DNA from: an uncultured Flavobacteriales bacterium
GTDB taxonomy: Bacteria; Bacteroidota; Bacteroidia; Flavobacteriales; BACL11
Direction of reading: 5' to 3'
Length of the DNA stretch: 6,104 nucleotides
NCBI GenBank assembly: GCA_913052655.1
Contig: CAJXFN010000082.1
Location: 1-6,104, forward strand
Within the stretch, counting starts at the first letter, position 1. Each line of letters starts with the position of its first letter. A program made the position numbers and the translations under genes. Shown here piece after piece: positions 1 through 6,104 of this stretch. The notes beneath the pieces were generated by a model, which was not told the origin of the DNA, searched no databases, and worked only from the letters and a program-made list of their open reading frames with translations.

Positions 1-869
1 AAATCAATTAAATTTTTATATTTAATCTCAGTTCCAAAATGTGGATTAATACTTAAGACATTAGATCTTATCAAAGTATTTCTTTTCCCATCTATATGAA
101 GCTCTAAGTCTAATTCGGAATGAGTAGAAAAATTATTATTTATCTTAAATACTCTAGCTATTCCTGTCTGAAAAGAAGGTAAGGTTAACTCTGTAGAGTT
201 CTCTGGAAGTTCATTCTCAGTCTGATTATATATCTCTTCAAATTGTTCCGCATTAAACACCCATGAGTTATAAGTGGAAGTTGCGTCTCTAGCAATCGCC
301 GCAATCTTCCATTTACCTAACTCTTTTTGAGTAGATATGTCAAATCCAAAACCCCATGATTTTGCAAAACTACCTATTTGTCTATAAATAATCTTAGCAT
401 TTCCTCCAACATCAAAACCTTTAAAAATATCTTTTTTTGCATAGGAAAATAAAAATGCATAATCAGCTGTAGAAAACAATTCAATTCTATTATAATCTAC
501 ATTTCCTTCGTTATCTATCAAATTAGCAGTATTCATTATATCATCTACTCCAAATCTCAGCATCATAAAACCAACAGCATCTGACTCATTTACTTTTTGA
601 GCATAAGAAATTTGATCAAAATTTGCAATTCCAGCAAAATAAGAAGCATGCATTAACTCTATCTCAGAACTAATTAAATCAACTAAAGAGGAAGGGTTCC
701 AGTATACTGATGAAGAATTTGCTGTCGAAGCTACAACAGCTTTTGACAAAGACAGAGATCTTGCTCCTGCTCCAATTTGCAAGAACTCATTACTATATTT
801 TGTCTGAGGAAATGCTGAAAAATTAAGAAAAATAAAAAAGAAAAACAGATATTTAGGTTTGTTATACAT
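1..869 (-). CDS. porV2: PorV2-like outer membrane protein of the type IX secretion PorV/PorQ family (3' end outside window)
   Basis: The frame is open from ATG at 869 down to the window edge (289 codons seen), so only the C-terminal part is missing. Residues 1-22 look like a signal peptide: a lysine-bearing start, a very hydrophobic stretch at 8-19, and likely cleavage near SAFPQ. The family hallmark follows at about 26-62, with YSNEFLQIGAGARSLSL and a VYWNPSSL block. Further matches to PorV2 as I remember it are HASYFAGIANFDQISYA (74-90), LRFGVDDI (104-111), YNRIELFSTADY (126-137) and SWGFGFDIS (171-179). PorV-type proteins are FadL-like outer-membrane barrels; PorV itself shuttles cargo to the sortase PorU in the type IX system. 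PorV2 is a paralogue whose exact job is not established. It is transcribed divergently from pssA. A porU2-like gene may follow beyond position 1, which is inference only. No frame damage is seen. Confidence 0.85.
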   Translation of the reverse strand, partial: MYNKPKYLFFFFIFLNFSAFPQTKYSNEFLQIGAGARSLSLSKAVVASTANSSSVYWNPSSLVDLISSEIELMHASYFAGIANFDQISYAQKVNESDAVGFMMLRFGVDDIMNTANLIDNEGNVDYNRIELFSTADYAFLFSYAKKDIFKGFDVGGNAKIIYRQIGSFAKSWGFGFDISTQKELGKWKIAAIARDATSTYNSWVFNAEQFEEIYNQTENELPENSTELTLPSFQTGIARVFKINNNFSTHSELDLELHIDGKRNTLIRSNVLSINPHFGTEIKYKNLID

Positions 870-874
870 TGTTG

Positions 875-882
875 TATATTTG
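875..882 (+). promoter_or_regulatory. Possible Bacteroidota -7 promoter element for pssA-purS
   Basis: TATATTTG exactly matches the TAnnTTTG element read by the Bacteroidota housekeeping sigma factor. It lies 42 bases before the pssA start, giving an expected leader of about 35 bases. No TTG is found at the usual upstream distance, and such 8-mers arise by chance in AT-rich DNA, so this is tentative. Confidence 0.35.
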
Positions 883-917
883 TATTTCAAAATAACATAA
901 AAAATAGCACATTATTG

Positions 918-925
918 CAAATTTA
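918..925 (-). promoter_or_regulatory. Possible Bacteroidota -7 promoter element for porV2
   Basis: On the minus strand TAAATTTG matches TAnnTTTG, 48 bases before the porV2 start at 869. It touches the first base of the pssA start codon, so the two divergent promoters would overlap within a 55-base gap. No convincing upstream TTG element is present at the usual spacing; chance occurrence cannot be excluded. Confidence 0.25.
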
Positions 926-1635
926 TGAACGCAATTAAGAGAAACATTCCTAACCTTATTACATTATCAAATCTTGTTTGCGGTATCTTATCTATAATTA
1001 TGGCATTTAATGGAAAGTTAATATGCTCTGGTCTTTTTATTTTTGGAGGATCTTTTTTAGATTTCTTTGATGGATTCTTAGCAAGATTGCTTAACGTAAA
1101 TTCAGAAATAGGAAAACAATTAGATAGTTTAGCAGATATGATAACTTTTGGTCTCGCTCCAGGAATAATAATGTATCATCTCATACTATCACAACCTTTA
1201 AATCATATATCTAATTTTGAGTTTTTTTTTGAGATATCTTATATCGCTTTTTTATTGCCAATATTTTCATCAATTCGCTTAGCAAAATTTAACATCGATA
1301 CCAGACAAACATCTTCATTTATTGGGCTACCAACTCCAGCAACAGCTATATTTATTGCGTCTTTACCAATAATTATCAACCAATATAACACTGAATTTTC
1401 ATTAGAATTGCTACTTTTTATTACAATAACATTATCTATGTTACTTGTTGCAAAATTACCATTATTTTCTATTAAGATTAAAAGTCAAGAACAATTAAAA
1501 TCAACTAAAAATATTATTAGATTAGTATTTTTAATAAAATCTATAATTTTATTATTCATATTTCATATTGCAGCAATTCCATTTATTGTAATTTTGTATA
1601 TCTTTTTATCAATCTTAAATAATCTATTAAAATGA
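925..1635 (+). CDS. pssA: CDP-diacylglycerol--serine O-phosphatidyltransferase
   Basis: This inner-membrane enzyme joins serine to CDP-diacylglycerol, giving phosphatidylserine and CMP, the committed step to phosphatidylethanolamine. The 236-residue protein carries the complete CDP-alcohol phosphotransferase motif, D49-G50-x2-A53-R54-x8-G63-x3-D67-x3-D71, whose aspartates bind metal and perform catalysis. It also has the PssA-type blocks RLAKFN (118-123) and FIGLPTPA (132-139), which separate it from phosphatidylglycerophosphate synthases. Most of the rest is hydrophobic, with several membrane helices, the last at about 198-232. The start is supported by the family-typical opening IPNLITLSNLVCG right after a basic N-terminus. 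No Shine-Dalgarno sequence is seen, as is usual in this phylum. Its last four bases overlap purS (ATGA), so the two are probably translated in a coupled way. A run of nine T lies at 1222-1230. Confidence 0.95.
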   Translation: MNAIKRNIPNLITLSNLVCGILSIIMAFNGKLICSGLFIFGGSFLDFFDGFLARLLNVNSEIGKQLDSLADMITFGLAPGIIMYHLILSQPLNHISNFEFFFEISYIAFLLPIFSSIRLAKFNIDTRQTSSFIGLPTPATAIFIASLPIIINQYNTEFSLELLLFITITLSMLLVAKLPLFSIKIKSQEQLKSTKNIIRLVFLIKSIILLFIFHIAAIPFIVILYIFLSILNNLLK

Positions 1636-1883
1636 AATTTAGAGCCGAAATAGACATCATGCCATTAAAAACTTTGTTAGACCCTCAAGGAAAAGCTGTG
1701 AGTGCAAGTATGGTAAATATAGGGCTTTCCGAAATCACAAATGTAAGAATAGGAAAACATATTACTCTTGAAATTGATGCAGAAAACAAAGAAATAGCAC
1801 ACGAAAAAGTAAATGAAGCTTGTACTAAATTACTAGCTAATCAGATTATGGAGGGATATGATTTTATTATAAAGGAGATATAA
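1632..1883 (+). CDS. purS: Phosphoribosylformylglycinamidine synthase subunit PurS
   Basis: PurS is the small bridging subunit that holds PurL and PurQ together in the fourth step of purine synthesis, where FGAR becomes FGAM using glutamine and ATP. At 83 residues it has the normal family length. The signature LLDPQGKAV (15-23) is intact, followed by a glycine and the VRIGKHITLEI strand block (38-48) and a C-terminal CTKLLANQIMEGYDF block (64-78). From memory the family usually has NP where this protein has N70-Q71; this is a mild variation. The start codon overlaps the pssA stop (ATGA), so purS depends on pssA transcription and probably on its translation. Neither purL nor purQ is in the window, which makes it a purS separated from its partners. 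It converges on lptB with a single base between the stop codons. Confidence 0.92.
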   Translation: MKFRAEIDIMPLKTLLDPQGKAVSASMVNIGLSEITNVRIGKHITLEIDAENKEIAHEKVNEACTKLLANQIMEGYDFIIKEI

Positions 1884-1884
1884 A

Positions 1885-2607
1885 CTATCTCAGTTCGAAA
1901 TTTTTTCCTAAATACAATTTTCTAACTAATTCATCTGAAACTAGTTCCTCTGACGTGCCTGATTTTAGAATTTTTCCTTCATATAATAGATATGATCTAT
2001 CCGTAATAGATAAGGTTTCATGAACATTATGGTCAGTAATGAGAATGCCAATATCTCTATTTCTTAATTCAGATACAATTAGCTGTATATCTTCTACTGC
2101 TATCGGATCAACACCCGCAAAAGGCTCGTCTAATAATATAAAAGAAGGGTTAGTCGCTAAACATCTTGCTATTTCTGTCCTTCTTCTTTCACCACCTGAC
2201 AACAAAGCACCAATATTTTTCCTAATCTTTTGTAATCCAAATTCTGATAACAAATCTTCACATTTCTGTTTTTGTTCTTCAATTGATAATTTTGTCATCT
2301 CTAATACAGAAAGTAAATTATCTTCCACGGTCATCCTTCTAAATACAGAAGCTTCTTGTGCTAAGTATCCTATTCCTAACTGCGCTCTTTTATACATAGG
2401 CATGGAAGAAATATCTTTATCTTCTAAAAACACTTTACCTTCATTGGGCTTTATCAAACCTACAATCATATAAAATGATGTAGTTTTACCCGCTCCATTT
2501 GGCCCCAACAAACCCACAATTTCACCTTTATCAACTTCTAACGAGATGCCTTTAACAACTTTTCTATCACCATATATTTTTACAATACTCTCTGTTCTAA
2601 GTTTCAT
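1885..2607 (-). CDS. lptB: Lipopolysaccharide export ABC transporter ATP-binding protein LptB
   Basis: LptB is the cytoplasmic ATPase of the LptB2FGC complex, which pulls lipopolysaccharide out of the inner membrane and pushes it along the periplasmic bridge. All nucleotide-binding motifs are present in 240 residues: Walker A GPNGAGKTT (35-43, with K41), Q-loop Gln84, ABC signature LSGGE (136-140), Walker B ILLDEP (157-162, with catalytic E161) and switch histidine H193. LptB-typical context includes SFYMIVGL after Walker A, YLAQEASVFRRMTVEDN (81-97), GERRRTEIARCLA and LLDEPFAGVDPIAV. Length is standard. It is the last gene of the kdsD-tatC-lptB run, and its start lies 11 bases inside tatC, so translation is probably coupled. 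LptF, LptG and LptC must be elsewhere. No terminator hairpin is seen in the one-base gap to purS. Confidence 0.95.
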   Translation of the reverse strand: MKLRTESIVKIYGDRKVVKGISLEVDKGEIVGLLGPNGAGKTTSFYMIVGLIKPNEGKVFLEDKDISSMPMYKRAQLGIGYLAQEASVFRRMTVEDNLLSVLEMTKLSIEEQKQKCEDLLSEFGLQKIRKNIGALLSGGERRRTEIARCLATNPSFILLDEPFAGVDPIAVEDIQLIVSELRNRDIGILITDHNVHETLSITDRSYLLYEGKILKSGTSEELVSDELVRKLYLGKNFELR

Positions 2608-3409
2608 TTTTTTCTTGATTTTTTAAAACTCTTTTGGATATATTAATACTAATTTCATAAAGAATTATTAGAGGAAGCGAAACTAAAATCTGGCTTGTTA
2701 CATCTGGTGGAGTAATAATTGCAGATAAAACAAGAGTAAGCACAATAGCATGTTTTCTGTACCTTCTCATAAATTCTGGGGTCAGCAAACCTATTTTAGT
2801 AAGAAAATATACAAACATAGGTAATTCAAAGATTAGACCATTCGCAAAACTAATTGTTGTTACAGTAGATACGAATGAACTTAAGCCAATTGAATTAGAA
2901 ACGTAAGAACTTACTTGATAAGAACCTAAGAAGTTAACTGACAATGGTGCTACTAAATAGTATCCAAACAATACTCCTAAAGAAAATAAGATAGAAGTGA
3001 AAAAGACAACACCTTTAGCTATTTTAGTTTCTTTTGCATAAAGAGCAGGCTTAATAAATCTCCATAACTCCCAAATTACACAAGGAAAAGCAATAACTAA
3101 TCCAGCAAATAAGGAAGTTATTATATGAGTAGAGAACTGACCAGACATAGTAAAACTATGAAGACTCCATTTATGATTTCCAAAACACAACAGGTCTCCT
3201 AGTCCTAACCAATCAGATAAATTACAGAAAAATCGATATGTAGGAAAATCAGGATTTTTTGGAGCAAGAAGTACCTTATCAAATACAAAGTCTTTATACA
3301 CAAAAGCTAAGATTGCAAATATTAAAACATATGAGAAGGATCTAACTAAATGCCATCTAAATACTTCTAAATGATCTAAAAACGACATTTCTTTTTCTTT
3401 GATTTTCAT
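2597..3409 (-). CDS. tatC: Twin-arginine translocase subunit TatC
   Basis: TatC is the six-helix inner-membrane receptor that recognises twin-arginine signal peptides and, with TatA-type subunits, exports folded proteins. The 270-residue protein begins with the cytoplasmic block SFLDHLEVFRWHLVRS (9-24). It has the family core WRFIKPALYAKE (116-127), the buried glutamate of IFELP (E195), and the end block SAIITPPDVTSQ (229-240). Relative to E. coli it has a longer first periplasmic loop (about 46-90), with two cysteines, C62 and C75; I recall a similar loop in other Bacteroidota. In the N-terminal motif the glutamate lies two residues after the histidine and valine occupies the next place, where many family members have glutamate. 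Its ATG shares one base with the kdsD stop (TAATG), and its 3' end overlaps lptB. No tatA or tatB is in the window. Confidence 0.95.
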   Translation of the reverse strand: MKIKEKEMSFLDHLEVFRWHLVRSFSYVLIFAILAFVYKDFVFDKVLLAPKNPDFPTYRFFCNLSDWLGLGDLLCFGNHKWSLHSFTMSGQFSTHIITSLFAGLVIAFPCVIWELWRFIKPALYAKETKIAKGVVFFTSILFSLGVLFGYYLVAPLSVNFLGSYQVSSYVSNSIGLSSFVSTVTTISFANGLIFELPMFVYFLTKIGLLTPEFMRRYRKHAIVLTLVLSAIITPPDVTSQILVSLPLIILYEISINISKRVLKNQEKNET

Positions 3410-4371
3410 TAAATACCTTCTTTTAAAATATCATGAATATGAATGATTCCTATATAATTTCCTCTATCTACTACTAACAACTGATTAATATTATTTTGTT
3501 CCATAATATTCAAAGCTTCTTTTGCTAAATGATCTGATGAAATTATTTTGGGATTAGAACACATAATGTTAGAAGCATTTATTGAATGAATATCTGTATT
3601 TCTTTCTAACATTCTTCTTAAATCTCCATCTGTAATAATTCCTATAAGTTTATCATTATCAAAAACTGAAGTCGCTCCAACTCTTTTATTAGAAATTTCA
3701 ATAATTACTTTTTGGATTGAGTCTGAAACTAATACTTTTGCCAATGAATCTTCTGAAACAATATCTGACACTTTGAGATACATCCTTTTACCTAAAGATC
3801 CTCCAGGATGAAATCGAGCAAAATCAGCATCTGAGAAATTTCTTAACTTTAATAGTGAAACTGCCAAAGCATCTCCTAAAACAAGTTGAGCTGTAGTAGA
3901 GCTAGTAGGAGCGAGATTATTTGGACAGGCTTCTTCATCTACAGTACTATCAATAACAAAATCAGAATTCTTACATAAAAAAGAATTTTTATTACCACAT
4001 ATAGAAACAATTTTATTGCCCAAGTTTTTTATCAAGCGAATTAAAGATTTTATTTCTTCAGTATTTCCACTCTTAGAAATACAAATTACAACATCATTTT
4101 CAAGTATATTTCCTAGATCTCCATGTAAAGCATCTGCCGCATGTAAAAAAATAGAAGGCTGTCCTGTTGAATTTAATGTTGCAACTATTTTATTAGCAAT
4201 AATTGCACTTTTACCAACACCAGCGACAATTACTCTTGATTTTGATTTTAAAATTAACTCTACAGCATCAGAAAAACTATCGCTTAATTTACCTTCTAAT
4301 TGAGAGATAGCTTCTAATTCTTTAGATATTACAGATTTCGCAATTTTTAAAATCTTTTTTTTTCTTGGCAT
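3409..4371 (-). CDS. kdsD: Arabinose 5-phosphate isomerase, KpsF/GutQ family (SIS plus two CBS domains)
   Basis: The enzyme converts ribulose 5-phosphate to arabinose 5-phosphate, the first step toward Kdo in the lipopolysaccharide core. Using ATG at 4371 the protein has 320 residues, close to E. coli KdsD (328). The SIS domain (about 40-180) shows GVGKSA (51-56, with K54), HAADALHGDLG (77-87), SKSGNTEEI (99-107, with E106), EACPNNLAPTSSTT (147-160, with E147) and FHPGGSLGKR (187-196, with H188). These match the lysine, two glutamates and histidine known to matter in E. coli. Two CBS domains follow at about 204-258 and 270-318. The frame stays open to another ATG at 4464, but those 31 extra residues do not resemble the family and would run into recQ on the other strand, so 4371 is preferred. 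GutQ- or capsule-type KpsF roles are possible, but the tatC-lptB context favours lipopolysaccharide. An A9 run encodes residues 3-6. Confidence 0.92.
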   Translation of the reverse strand: MPRKKKILKIAKSVISKELEAISQLEGKLSDSFSDAVELILKSKSRVIVAGVGKSAIIANKIVATLNSTGQPSIFLHAADALHGDLGNILENDVVICISKSGNTEEIKSLIRLIKNLGNKIVSICGNKNSFLCKNSDFVIDSTVDEEACPNNLAPTSSTTAQLVLGDALAVSLLKLRNFSDADFARFHPGGSLGKRMYLKVSDIVSEDSLAKVLVSDSIQKVIIEISNKRVGATSVFDNDKLIGIITDGDLRRMLERNTDIHSINASNIMCSNPKIISSDHLAKEALNIMEQNNINQLLVVDRGNYIGIIHIHDILKEGI

Positions 4372-4406
4372 GAAATTTATGCGTATATTCGTTTTATAAT
4401 TCGATA

Positions 4407-4414
4407 CAAAAATA
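4407..4414 (-). promoter_or_regulatory. Possible Bacteroidota -7 promoter element for kdsD-tatC-lptB
   Basis: On the minus strand TATTTTTG matches TAnnTTTG, 35 bases before the preferred kdsD start at 4371, predicting a leader of just under 30 bases. This placement also agrees with 4371 being the true start, because a start at 4464 would lie upstream of the promoter. No upstream TTG element is found at the expected spacing. I could not find an equally good element for recQ on the plus strand; TATATTCG at 4384-4391 has one mismatch. Confidence 0.35.
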
Positions 4415-4442
4415 AAATATTTAGATGTATTAAATAATAAAG

Positions 4443-6104
4443 ATGAGTTTTTCTTCTGAATCATTACATAAAAGTTTAAAAGATATCTTTGGATTTAATA
4501 GTTTTAAAGGGAGGCAAGAAGAAATTATAAAAAATCTTTTAGAAGGAAAAGACGGAATGGTAATCATGCCAACCGGAGGTGGTAAATCTATGTGTTATCA
4601 ATTACCTGCACTTGTGTCAGATAGTCTCGCTATTGTAATCTCTCCACTCATTGCATTAATGAAAAACCAAGTTGACGCTATTCGAACTTTTAACGAACAA
4701 GAAAGTATTGCTCATGTGTTAAATTCTTCTCTTTCTAAAACACAGATTAATATTGTAATGAATGATATTAAATCTGGAGAAACAAAACTTTTATATGTTG
4801 CACCTGAATCTTTAATCAAAGAAGAATATGTAGAGTTTCTAAAATCTGTTAATATTTCATTTTTCGCAATTGATGAAGCTCACTGTATATCGGAATGGGG
4901 ACACGACTTCAGGCCAGAGTACAGGAGAATTCGAGAAATTATAGAAAATATTGGAAGAAGACCTATAATCGCTTTAACCGCAACAGCAACTCCTAAAGTA
5001 CGTAATGATATACAGAAAAATTTGAAGATTTTAGATGCTACTTTATTTTTAGATTCCTTTAACAGAAAGAATCTTTTTTATGACATCAGACCAAAACATG
5101 ATGTTGAGAAAGAAATGATAAAGTTTATAAGAGAGCATCCTAATAAATCAGGTGTTGTTTATTGTTTGAGTAGAAAAAAAGTAGAGGAAGTAGCAGAAAC
5201 CTTACAAGTTAATGGGATAAACGCCTTACCATATCACGCAGGTTTAGATGCGAAAACAAGAGCTGCAAATCAAGATGCTTTTATCATGGATGATTGTGAT
5301 GTAATTGTTGCTACAATTGCCTTTGGAATGGGTATTGATAAACCTGATATTAGATTTGTTATTCATCATGACATTCCAAAAAGCTTGGAAGGTTATTACC
5401 AAGAGACGGGAAGAGCAGGAAGAGATGGAGGTAAAGGAGACTGTTTGACTTTGTACGATTATAAAGATATCGAAAAACTTGAAAAATTTCTTCAATCAAA
5501 ACCGATATCTGAACAAGAACTTGGTAAATTGATGATCATGGAAACGATAGCATTTTCTGAAACATCTCTTTGTAGAAGAAAATATTTACTTCATTACTTT
5601 GGCGAAAATTTTGATGAAAACACATGCAATGATATGTGCGATAATTGTAAAAGTCCTAAGCCAAAAATTGACGGAAAAAGATTCATTGTTGACCTTCTTG
5701 AATGTATACAAGCATGTAACGAAAGTTTTAAATCAAAAGAGATAGCAAAAATAATGGTTGGGGAAAGCAATAGTTTAATTAATCAGTATAAAGATATTGT
5801 TTCGAAAATTTCTGGAATTGGTAAAGAAAAATCGGTTCAGTTTTGGCACTCTATTTTAAGACAAATATATGTCAAAGGGCTAATTAATAAAGAAATTGAA
5901 TCTTATGGAACAATTAAACTAACGCAATTAGGAAAGGATTTTATTGAAAATCCCGTATCATTTGAGATTACTGAAGATCATGACTATGATGAATTAAGCT
6001 CACAAGCTATTAACACAATTCAAAAAGGAGAATCATTAGATAAAAATTTGTTCCTTTTGCTTAAGGATCTAAGAAAAAAAGAAGCAACTAGAATTTCTCT
6101 TCCA
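4443..6104 (+). CDS. recQ: ATP-dependent DNA helicase RecQ (3' end outside window)
   Basis: RecQ unwinds DNA in the 3' to 5' direction during recombinational repair and stalled-fork processing. The 554 codons seen hold all helicase motifs: motif 0 FKGRQEEII (21-29), Walker A TGGGKS (44-49), PLIALMKNQ (68-76), DEAH box with aromatic loop IDEAHCISEWGHDFRPEY (143-160), TATAT (179-183), and VATIAFGMGIDKPD (289-302) followed by QETGRAGRDG (320-329) with the arginine fingers. The RecQ-specific zinc site follows as C377, C395, C399 and C402. A winged-helix RQC domain covers about 412-502, and an HRDC domain appears to begin at about 535 (NLFLLLKDLRKK) before the window ends. This is the first possible ATG, since an in-frame TAA lies at 4431-4433. 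It diverges from kdsD. Bacteroidota RecQ proteins are often over 700 residues long, so a substantial piece may be missing. Confidence 0.95.
   Translation, partial: MSFSSESLHKSLKDIFGFNSFKGRQEEIIKNLLEGKDGMVIMPTGGGKSMCYQLPALVSDSLAIVISPLIALMKNQVDAIRTFNEQESIAHVLNSSLSKTQINIVMNDIKSGETKLLYVAPESLIKEEYVEFLKSVNISFFAIDEAHCISEWGHDFRPEYRRIREIIENIGRRPIIALTATATPKVRNDIQKNLKILDATLFLDSFNRKNLFYDIRPKHDVEKEMIKFIREHPNKSGVVYCLSRKKVEEVAETLQVNGINALPYHAGLDAKTRAANQDAFIMDDCDVIVATIAFGMGIDKPDIRFVIHHDIPKSLEGYYQETGRAGRDGGKGDCLTLYDYKDIEKLEKFLQSKPISEQELGKLMIMETIAFSETSLCRRKYLLHYFGENFDENTCNDMCDNCKSPKPKIDGKRFIVDLLECIQACNESFKSKEIAKIMVGESNSLINQYKDIVSKISGIGKEKSVQFWHSILRQIYVKGLINKEIESYGTIKLTQLGKDFIENPVSFEITEDHDYDELSSQAINTIQKGESLDKNLFLLLKDLRKKEATRISLP

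Noticed and set aside
870..924. A riboswitch or structured leader before pssA-purS
   Set aside because: The gap is only 55 bases, almost pure A/T, with no stable stem; it is too short for a purine riboswitch.
2039..2473. A 144-codon open frame on the plus strand
   Set aside because: It lies wholly antisense to lptB, whose protein has every ABC motif. The plus-strand translation shows no recognisable family and its composition looks like a mirror of lptB codons.
4016..4303. A 95-codon open frame on the plus strand
   Set aside because: It is entirely antisense to the SIS domain of kdsD, where catalytic residues are conserved; there is no independent support for a gene.
5244..5495. An 83-codon open frame on the minus strand
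   Set aside because: It is antisense to helicase motifs V and VI of recQ and shows no recognisable features.
4443..6104. recQ as a pseudogene or a shortened RecQ lacking HRDC
   Set aside because: The frame is intact to the last base, and sequence resembling the start of HRDC is visible at residues 535 onward; the gene is cut by the window edge rather than broken.
1..6104. Mobile elements, CRISPR arrays, tRNA or rRNA genes, phage or defence genes
   Set aside because: Nearly all bases are covered by recognisable housekeeping or envelope genes, the intergenic gaps are 71 bases or less, and no direct repeats, inverted terminal repeats or cloverleaf sequences were noticed.

Overview
This window looks like an ordinary, tightly packed piece of chromosome from an AT-rich member of the Bacteroidota, most likely order Flavobacteriales. 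The reasons are a PorV2-type protein linked to the type IX secretion system, a TatC with the long first periplasmic loop I associate with that phylum, no clear Shine-Dalgarno sequences before the genes, and TAnnTTTG-like -7 elements in both divergent gaps. G+C is low, roughly 30% by eye. I see no mobile element, RNA gene, CRISPR array or phage gene.

Layout. Positions 1-869 (minus) hold the first 289 codons of porV2; its 3' end lies outside the window. A 55-base divergent gap (870-924) separates it from pssA (925-1635, plus), which overlaps purS (1632-1883, plus) through an ATGA junction. One base later the convergent group ends with lptB (1885-2607, minus). Reading along the minus strand this group is kdsD (4371 to 3409), tatC (3409 to 2597) and lptB (2607 to 1885). 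Its genes overlap by 1 and 11 bases, so it is almost certainly one transcript. A 71-base divergent gap (4372-4442) then leads to recQ (4443 to the window end, plus), cut within its HRDC domain. No gene-free stretch exceeds 71 bases.

How the genes fit together. Much of the window concerns the cell envelope. PssA starts phosphatidylethanolamine synthesis. KdsD makes arabinose 5-phosphate for the Kdo of lipopolysaccharide. LptB powers lipopolysaccharide transport to the outer membrane. TatC is the core of the folded-protein translocase. PorV2 is an outer-membrane barrel related to the type IX secretion shuttle PorV. PurS (purine synthesis) and RecQ (DNA repair helicase) are the exceptions.

I did not find a new multi-gene system. 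The points most worth a second look are the stand-alone purS fused translationally to pssA, the cysteine pair in the TatC periplasmic loop, the overlapping kdsD-tatC-lptB operon, and two 9-base homopolymers inside essential-type genes.
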